NCBI GenBank assembly: GCA_022360595.1
Contig: JAKSCN010000360.1
Span: 1-10,468, forward strand
Length of the DNA: 10,468 nt
Origin: Chromatiales bacterium
GTDB lineage: Bacteria > Pseudomonadota > Gammaproteobacteria > Chromatiales > Chromatiaceae
Reading direction: 5' to 3'
The notes under the pieces are model-generated. The model did not search any database. It worked only from the letters and a program-made list of their open reading frames with translations, and was not told the origin of the DNA. Position numbers and translations under genes: made by a program. The stretch's first letter is position 1. Every line of letters starts with the position of its first letter. Below, piece by piece: positions 1-6,972 of the stretch.

Positions 1-759
1 CAGATCCTCCAACAACTGCAACGGCCGGTGGGCCGAAGGGAGAAATACCGGATCGGCAAAGAAGACATGCTCCACATTAGCCTTGGCCATTGCGACTATA
101 TCCTTAAGAACACCCTCCTTAACTCTTTGGGAGAGGCGCCTTCCACTGGCTGCGGGGGTATAGCAGAAAGCGCAGTTATGAGGACAGCCCCGATTGCTGA
201 AGAGCACTCCCAGCGGATAACGGTCAAGGGGCCAGAGTGGTATCCGAAACGGCGAAGGCAGACTATCCACCTGTGGCAGCATCACTGGAACTCCCACCTC
301 AATCAACCCATCCGTAGTACGCAATAGAAAACCGGGCACCGTCTCACAGCCTGCACGCAATGCTTCTAGTAATTGAGGCATGGCATGCTCTCCAGCCCCT
401 CGACACAGCCCATCAACCATCGGCATCGCCTCCAACCCGATGGCGGGCATGTGAGTTGCTTGAGGGCCACCCAATATCACTTTCACATCACCCCGCACGC
501 CTTTTACGAGACGGGCAATCTGCATACAACGCTCTATGTTTGTCTGATAAGCACTCACCCCAACAACACGGAGATCGCGATGATTCATGGCATCAAGCAG
601 CAGATCAATGCCATCATCACCATGAAAACTGAGGTCAAGCACTTCACAACGAATACCACGTGCTTGAGCCGCTGCCGCGATTAACCCCTGGGAGATTGGC
701 GGATCGACACACTTGGCAGCCGCTCCTGTGGAGGGCACCCGGAGCAGTAGGAGTTCCAT
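1..759 (-). CDS. B12-binding-type radical SAM enzyme, 3' end beyond window (253 residues seen)
   Basis: This reading frame is open from an ATG at 759 to the window edge. The N-terminal ~130 residues look like the Rossmann-type cobalamin-binding domain of B12-dependent radical SAM proteins: the ELLLLRVPS start, then VVGVSAYQT near residue 66 and LGGPQATHMP near 96, the usual GGP-x-AT turn. The radical SAM domain begins near residue 185 with GCPHNCAFCY, giving Cys192, Cys196 and Cys199 in canonical CX3CX2C spacing for the 4Fe-4S cluster that cleaves S-adenosylmethionine. Such enzymes often methylate unactivated carbon, but the substrate cannot be read here. The start overlaps the stop of the arginase-WD40 gene by one base (TGATGG), with a G-rich stretch (TTGGGGGTA) as probable ribosome site, so it belongs to the same operon. 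The rest of the barrel and the C-terminus lie outside the window. The family is well supported; the reaction is unknown. Confidence 0.9.
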   Translation of the reverse strand, partial: MELLLLRVPSTGAAAKCVDPPISQGLIAAAAQARGIRCEVLDLSFHGDDGIDLLLDAMNHRDLRVVGVSAYQTNIERCMQIARLVKGVRGDVKVILGGPQATHMPAIGLEAMPMVDGLCRGAGEHAMPQLLEALRAGCETVPGFLLRTTDGLIEVGVPVMLPQVDSLPSPFRIPLWPLDRYPLGVLFSNRGCPHNCAFCYTPAASGRRLSQRVKEGVLKDIVAMAKANVEHVFFADPVFLPSAHRPLQLLEDL

Positions 760-2798
760 CACATACCCCCAATCTCAAACAGTGCAATCCGCTCACTATC
801 CCCGGCCGCGGCAACCATACCCTTACCGAGGTAACGCACTGACGAGAGCGAGAAGTCGACCACCAGCTCTGCCACACAGGAGAGATCATGCATATTGATA
901 CAACGGACAACATTTAGATCAGCGATCAGGATCAGCTCCATCTCATCAGCCAGCGCCAGGTCAAAACCGCTAACGGAAGCCTGTATTACCCTGTCAGGCT
1001 CTGAACTCCCGGTATGGCATGTCAGTCGCCCGGTCAAACCCAATGCCCACAACCTCCCCATCTGGTCGTACCTGCAGCGCTCAACACTCACTTCATGCCC
1101 CCGAAGCTCCTGCAGCAAGGCGCCGTCACCGGCACTCCAACGACGCAGAGCACCATCAAAACCGGAGCTGACAATCTCTTTCCCATCCGGCGACCATGAC
1201 AGAGACCAAACCGCGGCAGAATGGGCATTGATATGCAGCAAGGGCTGCGGACAGGTGAGAGACCATATCCGTACGGAACCATCAAAAGAGGCAGACGCCA
1301 GAAGCTGGCCGGACGGTTGCCAGGCCACCGCCTTGGCCCAATGGTCATGGCGCCACTCCATAGGCTGCATCATCTCTCCATCGCAGGACCAAAGACCAAT
1401 ACACCCGTCATCAGAGGCACTGGCAAGCCACTTACCGTCAGGTGAAAAATCGACCCCTATTACCCAGGCCTGATGCCCCTGATACCGCACTGTAGAGCTA
1501 CTACCTGCCATTGGTGACCAAATATGTATTCCGTGATCCCAATCGGCTGCCGCCAGCCTATCCCCTACTGTCGAGATGGCAAGCCCCTCAATATGCCCTG
1601 CGCCACCCTCCAGCCAGCCTATTGGGCTGAACCGTTGGGGGCGGGATTCGACTCCCTCCTTAGGCGTTGAACTGAAGGAGTCAGGACGATTAATCAACGC
1701 GCGCAGAGATTCTGCTGCCTCGGCAATAGCCTCCTGGCGAAACACCGCTTCCAACGCATCAATCTCCGCACCGTTGAGCAGCGCAAACTCCGCAGGCGTT
1801 AACTCATAAGCGGCGCCACTACAGTCGATCACAGCATTGGCAACAGGACTAAGCGGGAAAAGCACACCCTTTGGTCTCTTCAACTGGGGAGGATGCCAAA
1901 AGCGTCGCCCAATTTCCGGGGCAGCATCGGTCAACAACTCACAGAGTAACCTCAAAGCCGCGCTACCACCTCTCTGCCCCGGGCTCTTTAATGGGTTGAA
2001 CTCACTAATATCAATACTGCACGCAACCTGTGCGACCATCTGAACCAGCGCTCTGAACTCATCACTATTAAGTCCACCCTCTTCAGGACTGTCCACTGCC
2101 GGACAGACGCTGGGGTCCAGTACATCAAGGTCGATGGTGAGCAGAATGAGCTCATTACCTGCAAGCGCCGTCTGTAGCTGCTGGTGTAGCCAGTACTTTG
2201 CGGCATCCAGGTCGGTACGAATCTGTTCAGCACTTAGAAGCTGCACATTGGTAAGCCGGTCATCACGTACATAGCTCAAGTGTGAGCGGACACCCACCTG
2301 GATAAGCGAACGCACTGCCGGCTCCTCACCGATGAATGTTCCCACATTACCCTGGGTCACCTCATTCGGCAGAGACGGACAGCTTCCGCAACTCTCCGCA
2401 TTGCCCATAAAACGATCAGAGTGGGCATCAAACATGACGACCGTAGTGGGCACACCGTAAAGACCGGCTGCCCGTACCGGGCCTATAGCCAAACCCTGGT
2501 CTCCAAAAAGCCATAACGGTCGAAAACCACTGCGCCACGCCCTCAAGGTTTGAGATGCCACGAGCAATCCTGGGTCAAGGCGGGCGAAAGGGTAGTCAAA
2601 CCGCAATGGCGGCGCCACCGAGTAAGGGGTTGATAACAGCTCCTGAACCTCATCCCGGGCCAACTGTTCAGCCAGCCATACAGCCCCAGCCGCAGTGCCA
2701 GTCCCACCGCCAAGATCCCACATGGCAGGCAACACAGCAAAAGCGCCAGGAACCGATGCGGGGGAAAACGGAAAGGGCGCGAGCTCATTTATTTGCAT
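759..2798 (-). CDS. Arginase/ureohydrolase-fold domain fused to a WD40 propeller (679 aa)
   Basis: Residues ~1-300 match the ureohydrolase (arginase/agmatinase) fold: DAHSD at 124-128, TIDLDVLDP at 221-229 followed by SPEEGGL, and SEFNP with Glu266. These supply Asp124, His126, Asp128, Asp223 and Asp225 as likely Mn ligands. The family's first motif, normally GGDHS, reads FGDQG at 98-102, so the first ligand His is Gln101. Residues ~320-370 (AYELTPAEFALLNG) have a hydrophobic pattern that loosely resembles PqqD-like domains. Residues ~400-679 hold about seven WD40 blades. The clearest end in IWS, LWS, IWS and RWS at 427, 470, 512 and 554; the last three blades are degenerate. The propeller probably binds a protein or peptide partner. 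The family reaction is hydrolysis of a guanidino group to release urea. A peptide arginase making ornithine in a RiPP would suit the neighbours, but that is inference. The start overlaps the upstream radical SAM gene by 10 bases. No signal peptide is seen, so it is probably cytoplasmic. Confidence 0.9.
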   Translation of the reverse strand: MQINELAPFPFSPASVPGAFAVLPAMWDLGGGTGTAAGAVWLAEQLARDEVQELLSTPYSVAPPLRFDYPFARLDPGLLVASQTLRAWRSGFRPLWLFGDQGLAIGPVRAAGLYGVPTTVVMFDAHSDRFMGNAESCGSCPSLPNEVTQGNVGTFIGEEPAVRSLIQVGVRSHLSYVRDDRLTNVQLLSAEQIRTDLDAAKYWLHQQLQTALAGNELILLTIDLDVLDPSVCPAVDSPEEGGLNSDEFRALVQMVAQVACSIDISEFNPLKSPGQRGGSAALRLLCELLTDAAPEIGRRFWHPPQLKRPKGVLFPLSPVANAVIDCSGAAYELTPAEFALLNGAEIDALEAVFRQEAIAEAAESLRALINRPDSFSSTPKEGVESRPQRFSPIGWLEGGAGHIEGLAISTVGDRLAAADWDHGIHIWSPMAGSSSTVRYQGHQAWVIGVDFSPDGKWLASASDDGCIGLWSCDGEMMQPMEWRHDHWAKAVAWQPSGQLLASASFDGSVRIWSLTCPQPLLHINAHSAAVWSLSWSPDGKEIVSSGFDGALRRWSAGDGALLQELRGHEVSVERCRYDQMGRLWALGLTGRLTCHTGSSEPDRVIQASVSGFDLALADEMELILIADLNVVRCINMHDLSCVAELVVDFSLSSVRYLGKGMVAAAGDSERIALFEIGGM

Positions 2799-3760
2799 AA
2801 TACCGGCTCTCGAAAGGTGTTCACGAGAAGATCATCCACCGGTACAAACTCGCCACTGTAGTGTTGCGCCACTCCTTTTGCTCTGGAAAAACAGTGTTTA
2901 ATAAGCAGTCCCATCCGTGAGCTCCTCAAAAGCGCCTCCAGATCCCAACCATAGTCACCCAGAGAACCAAGTGCGTAGCTTTTCGGAACACCATACCAGG
3001 GCAGTACTTTCCCATCAGGCAAGATATGCAATGTGACGGGAGGGAACCGTTTATCAACCAATTCCCTTGGCATCAGGTTGGTGCGTAAAGTAACCTCGGT
3101 CTGTTTTTGCAGTGTAGTAATATGTTGATGCAGCCCGTCGAGTTCAGCAGCATTAAGCTGTTCTGTCTCCATGTCAGCCCCCCTACCATCAGGGCTGATA
3201 TGAGAAAAGAGAATACGCTCCACCCCCAAAGTCTCCCCCAACTCAACGATCATCTGTATCTGATCAAAACCGCCCCGCAACACCATAGACTGCAACTGGC
3301 AACGCGCACCCAATACAGCGCACTGTTTCATAAAACCCAGATTTTCCTGAAATGAGCGGCGAGAGCGCCGCAGGTAGTTATGCTGTCGCTCTCCCCCATC
3401 AATACTGACTGCAAATCCGCTAACAGTCTCCATCCATTTTTCCAGCCTCGAAAGATCCATCCCGACACCACTGGTAAATAGCCAGATCTGCAATTCCTCA
3501 GGCAAAGCCTCAACCAGCCTATCGATATCTTTGCGTAACAGTGGCTCTCCACCACTGAGAGTTACTGCGCCAACTCCTAACCGCTGAATAGATCGAAACA
3601 GGTTATCCAATTGTAAGAGTGTGGGTTGTCCTTTATCCGCCGTGGGTGAAGCACCGGTAAAACAGTGTCTGCAGCGGTTATTGCATAACTTGGTAACCTC
3701 AACCAGTATATGATTTCCTATCGAAATATCCGTGTCGCCAAGCTGGACGCAAACACTCAC
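2789..3760 (-). CDS. Radical SAM protein with a cysteine-free SPASM-like C-terminus (323 aa)
   Basis: The radical SAM core is clear: LCNNRCRHCF gives Cys26, Cys30 and Cys33 in CX3CX2C spacing, and SGGEPLL at 69-75 is the SAM-binding GGE motif. Further along, HILPDGKVLPWYGVP at 245-259, then ALGSLGDYGWDLEALL, aligns by eye with the usual SPASM stretch (PDG-x-V-x-PC ... LGN ... W), but the expected Cys is Trp255. The C-terminal part has only Cys290 and Cys322, so an auxiliary iron-sulfur cluster of SPASM type looks lost. The protein is therefore probably a one-cluster enzyme. Related PqqE/NirJ-like proteins modify peptides or tetrapyrroles; the substrate here is unknown. The start is a GTG at 3760 with an AGGGA site about seven bases upstream; an ATG eight bases upstream is closed at once by a stop. 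It lies 16 bases after the large B12-type gene and overlaps the arginase-WD40 gene by 10 bases. Confidence 0.9.
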   Translation of the reverse strand: MSVCVQLGDTDISIGNHILVEVTKLCNNRCRHCFTGASPTADKGQPTLLQLDNLFRSIQRLGVGAVTLSGGEPLLRKDIDRLVEALPEELQIWLFTSGVGMDLSRLEKWMETVSGFAVSIDGGERQHNYLRRSRRSFQENLGFMKQCAVLGARCQLQSMVLRGGFDQIQMIVELGETLGVERILFSHISPDGRGADMETEQLNAAELDGLHQHITTLQKQTEVTLRTNLMPRELVDKRFPPVTLHILPDGKVLPWYGVPKSYALGSLGDYGWDLEALLRSSRMGLLIKHCFSRAKGVAQHYSGEFVPVDDLLVNTFREPVLCK

Positions 3761-3776
3761 CGGTTCATCCCTGGGG

Positions 3777-5657
3777 TCAGCATAGGGGGCTCCAGTCGGC
3801 CTGCACCGGGTCTCCTTTCAATGTCAAAGGCATACTGCTTTGCATATCAAAGACATTCCATCGGTACTGACGCAACTCAGGCACATAGGGCTTATCAGTG
3901 AATCGTTGGGTACTTCGCTCAGAGATCTGCTTTATCAAGGAGGAGACAGAGTGATCCCGCAGTAGAGCAGCCGTAATCAAGGTAGAGACAGGCCACTGAA
4001 AAAACTCATCATAAGTCTGCAGCAGTGAGTCTATGGTTTCTCTGTCGAGGCTCTCCTGAGCTGAATACTCCACCTCAAAATCGAGATCATCGGGTTGGCT
4101 TTGGTGAATCTGTACACCAAATGATTCCGGGGCCTTGTAGATTGGAGTATGCATGCAGAGTACGAAAGGGCTGGCGCCAACAGAATGAATCATTCCATCT
4201 GACACAGCTTTATTGACAAAGCGGAGCGTCTCAACGGCCTCTTCCCGGGTCTCACCCGGAAAGCCGACAATAATATACGCATGGGTCCATATGCCGACCT
4301 CGGCGGCATCGGCAAAAAACCGACGTACCGCATCTGTAGAGAGGCCCTTGCGCATCAACTGCAAAACTCTCTCGGAAGCGGATTCGAAGCCTATCAGTAG
4401 CGCAACACAACCACCATCATAAGCTTTCTGCAGTATCACCTTATCGCTCTTAACTTCACTGCGGGTCAATGCAGTCCAGCTAAATGTCAATCCTCGCTGG
4501 CTTAACTCCTCACCAAGGCCGCCAAGATTGCGAGGCGCCACCGCCAGATCAATAAGCTCGAAGTGTGTCACTCCCCACTGCTCTGAAAGCTGCTGCATCT
4601 GGTCAGCAACCCTGGCCACCGGTCTTGGACGATATCTGCTCTCTTTCCAGAGATGTTCAAAACAGAAAGAGCACTTTCCCCAGTAGCAGCCTTTTGCAAA
4701 AGCACTCATACAAATACCGGGCCGGGGAGCCATATATTTACTGGGCTCCAACCCTGTGTAATCCGGCAAAGGCAGATCATCCAACATTAGCGGATCAGAC
4801 TTGGCAGACACACGAAACACACCTGAAGGGTCACGCCATCGCAAATTGGGAATATCCTCCGGGGTGCAGCAACCATCAAGCATCTTTAGCAGCCCTTCCA
4901 GTGCAAGCTCCCCATTACCAACAACGAATGAGTCAAATAACCGGTCAAACAGATGGGAATGCTCCACCAACTGCTCACCAAGATAGGTAATAGCGGCCCC
5001 TCCCGCTGTGATATGCACCTCGGGATAGCGCTCACGAATCAGCCGGGCAAGAACCAAAGCGGAAAGCAGTTGGGTATCCGAAATAATACTGAGACCTACA
5101 ACCTTGGGCTTACGCTCTGTAATATCGCAGGCGGCTTTGGTCAAGGTCTGCAAGAATGGTAATCCTGAGGGGTTATTTACAAGGTCCATCAATTCAGCGG
5201 CATTTCTTACCGCTACCGGAGCGGTAAAGTTCTCCAGCCCCAATGTATAGCCGGGATGTGCCGCCTCTATGACCGTCAGCGCTTCAGCTAATGTGGCATA
5301 ACACGAAGAGACATGAACAGCGTCTTTAAATGCCCTTTTATGAATCACCTCAAGATCCAGCGGCAAATTATGCAACACGCGGTCAGCAAACAGATCGGCC
5401 AATACCCACTTCCGATAATGGGTCGGTGGCGTTTCGGTAGAGTTCTCCGCACTGGCAATATGCCCCCGAACCTCCTCTGCCACTTCACGAACCCGGTCAG
5501 CATCCAGAAGATCATTAAAAACCTTTAGGTTTTGGTCATCCACCACAACTGATCTACCGGACTCACGAAGATAGGCCGCCAACATAGCCAGCGAGGTTGG
5601 CGGTAAAAAGGGCGCCCACAGAGGTGGAAAAACCAACCATACGTCAGGCCGATTCAC
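3777..5657 (-). CDS. Large B12-binding-type radical SAM enzyme with CX4CX2C motif (626 aa)
   Basis: The N-terminus (DVWLVFPPLWAPFLPPTSLA, then MLAAYLRE) and a later KVVGLSIISDTQLLS plus HITAGGAAITYLG are typical of the cobalamin-binding module. A helical insertion of about 130 residues separates the two halves. The radical SAM motif is KGCYWGKCSFCFE, giving Cys324, Cys329 and Cys332; the first gap is four residues instead of the usual three. GFESASERVLQLMRKG and YIIVGFPGETREE further on are typical of the B12-type radical SAM barrel. The length and the WG-containing motif recall RiPP maturation radical SAM proteins of the 600-650 residue class, but I cannot assign a subfamily. I chose GTG 5657 because AGGAGG (5669-5664) sits six bases before it and the frame begins one base after the preceding stop. 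An in-frame ATG at 5705 would add 16 residues overlapping the SPASM gene. The product is probably soluble and methylating or rearranging; the substrate is unknown. Confidence 0.88.
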   Translation of the reverse strand: MNRPDVWLVFPPLWAPFLPPTSLAMLAAYLRESGRSVVVDDQNLKVFNDLLDADRVREVAEEVRGHIASAENSTETPPTHYRKWVLADLFADRVLHNLPLDLEVIHKRAFKDAVHVSSCYATLAEALTVIEAAHPGYTLGLENFTAPVAVRNAAELMDLVNNPSGLPFLQTLTKAACDITERKPKVVGLSIISDTQLLSALVLARLIRERYPEVHITAGGAAITYLGEQLVEHSHLFDRLFDSFVVGNGELALEGLLKMLDGCCTPEDIPNLRWRDPSGVFRVSAKSDPLMLDDLPLPDYTGLEPSKYMAPRPGICMSAFAKGCYWGKCSFCFEHLWKESRYRPRPVARVADQMQQLSEQWGVTHFELIDLAVAPRNLGGLGEELSQRGLTFSWTALTRSEVKSDKVILQKAYDGGCVALLIGFESASERVLQLMRKGLSTDAVRRFFADAAEVGIWTHAYIIVGFPGETREEAVETLRFVNKAVSDGMIHSVGASPFVLCMHTPIYKAPESFGVQIHQSQPDDLDFEVEYSAQESLDRETIDSLLQTYDEFFQWPVSTLITAALLRDHSVSSLIKQISERSTQRFTDKPYVPELRQYRWNVFDMQSSMPLTLKGDPVQADWSPLC

Positions 5658-5658
5658 A

Positions 5659-6972
5659 TCAGGCCTCCTCAACCAGCACTCCCGCTGCAACAAGATGATC
5701 GACATATCTCCCCATTACATCATCCCTCAATGGGATTGAGTCTGACTGTTGGACAGATCGCCAAAGATCCACTTCATCAATAACGCCGTCTTTACTCTTG
5801 ACGCAGATATCCACACAACGCTGGTCTACAACCAGTGCCGAGTAATTCGAGCGGACAAGATACTTCTCTGCATATTTATCAATAATCAGCAGATCTTTTT
5901 CAGTTCTTATGCGCCGCGAGCCGGTGTTGGGTGAGCTCGGTATCTCCGGCACAGTTCTGATATCACCCGATTCATTCAAGATGTCAGCAACAAGCTCCGG
6001 ACGCTTTTCAAGCCCTCTTACGAAGGCGTCAGGACAGTAATCCTCGGATTGCGAGTTATCAACTCGACAGCCGGAGCCGCAACGGTCCAAAAGAGGACAG
6101 TCCCGACACACTCCGGTAACCCAACGCATATCCCGGTAATCATTTAGAGACCGTTGCTGCCAAAGCTCTGTTAAAGGTGTTTCCGTAATATTTCCATACT
6201 GTTTGAGGGACTGATTGCACAGCCGCAAATCACCATTAGGCGCCACAGCAGCAAAGCGGCTACCCATTTGGCAGTTAAATTCCAGCCCCTCAGAAACCAG
6301 GCGCTTATCAGCACATAGCGGAATCGCGGTTCCAAAAGAGACAGTAATTCCAAAATCCCGCCGTGCATCAATGATCTGATCCAGAGCGGCGCGAAACTGT
6401 TCGACAGAGGGCATTAGTGCATTCATTCGTTCAACACCAAAGCCGCCTCCCTGAAAACGATTGATAAAGACCTCACACATACCAAGCTCTGCAGCTCTAC
6501 CAATCAATGAATACATCTGGTCGTAGTTTTCCGAGCAGAGCAGCACATCCGTCGCAACCTCATAACCTCGGCCCACATAGTGCTCAATATTATTCACGAT
6601 GACATCATAGGTATCACGATTACTGGTGATCCGCTCGTGGGTCTCTTTGTCACCATGCAGGGAGAGGAATATTTTGCTGATATTGGAAGTTAAATCATGC
6701 CGCCGTATGGCATTGGTTACGATTGATACTTTTGAATAGTCTGCCAGATAGTCCGCATACTCATTCAACTCACGCAGCAGAGAGACTTCCCCCCCAGTTA
6801 ACTGAACCAAAGGAACCTGCGCCTCAGCCACTGCCCGTATGACGTTCCAAACATGATCCTTGTCAGGACGTTTACCCCGTGTCGGGTTGTAGCAGAAGAT
6901 ACAGTGCGAATTGCAGGCATAGGTTAATTCAACCTGTAGAAAGTAGGGAACTGACAATGTTTCTATCGACAT
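5659..6972 (-). CDS. SPASM-domain radical SAM enzyme with possible PqqD-like tail (437 aa)
   Basis: The core motif YACNSHCIFCY gives Cys20, Cys24 and Cys27 (CX3CX2C), and TGGEVSL at 59-65 is the SAM-binding motif. The C-terminal half carries a textbook seven-cysteine SPASM domain: Cys234-X12-Gly-X4-Cys252, then Cys289-X2-Cys292-X5-Cys298-X3-Cys302, then Cys313, enough for two auxiliary 4Fe-4S clusters. SPASM enzymes (PqqE, AlbA and anaerobic sulfatase-maturing types) usually act on peptides or proteins. After a linker, residues ~360-437 form a separate small domain (KYLVRSNYSALVVDQRC ... YVDHLVAAGVLVEEA) whose pattern resembles a PqqD-like peptide-recognition or winged-helix fold; this is inference. 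If so, it would dock a precursor peptide. The ATG start at 6972 overlaps the preceding gene by 10 bases and has only a weak ribosome site, which suggests translational coupling. Family assignment is firm; the crosslink or other product is unknown. Confidence 0.93.
   Translation of the reverse strand: MSIETLSVPYFLQVELTYACNSHCIFCYNPTRGKRPDKDHVWNVIRAVAEAQVPLVQLTGGEVSLLRELNEYADYLADYSKVSIVTNAIRRHDLTSNISKIFLSLHGDKETHERITSNRDTYDVIVNNIEHYVGRGYEVATDVLLCSENYDQMYSLIGRAAELGMCEVFINRFQGGGFGVERMNALMPSVEQFRAALDQIIDARRDFGITVSFGTAIPLCADKRLVSEGLEFNCQMGSRFAAVAPNGDLRLCNQSLKQYGNITETPLTELWQQRSLNDYRDMRWVTGVCRDCPLLDRCGSGCRVDNSQSEDYCPDAFVRGLEKRPELVADILNESGDIRTVPEIPSSPNTGSRRIRTEKDLLIIDKYAEKYLVRSNYSALVVDQRCVDICVKSKDGVIDEVDLWRSVQQSDSIPLRDDVMGRYVDHLVAAGVLVEEA
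5664..5669 (-). promoter_or_regulatory. Ribosome binding site AGGAGG deciding a GTG start
   Basis: On the minus strand AGGAGG is followed by CCTGAT and then GTG at 5657. This perfect site lies inside the last codons of the SPASM gene, so translation of the next gene is probably coupled. It favours GTG 5657 over ATG 5705, which lies upstream of the site. Confidence 0.75.

Noticed and set aside
895..1473. 192-codon plus-strand open frame
   Set aside because: It is antisense to the WD40 region of the arginase fusion, has no recognisable domain, and its composition mirrors the real gene on the other strand.
4565..4990. 141-codon plus-strand open frame
   Set aside because: It runs antisense across the radical SAM motif region of the 626-residue enzyme and shows no family pattern.
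5658..5705. ATG at 5705 as start of the large B12-type gene
   Set aside because: The extra 16 residues overlap the SPASM gene, the perfect AGGAGG lies downstream of this ATG, and the family-typical N-terminus begins after GTG 5657.
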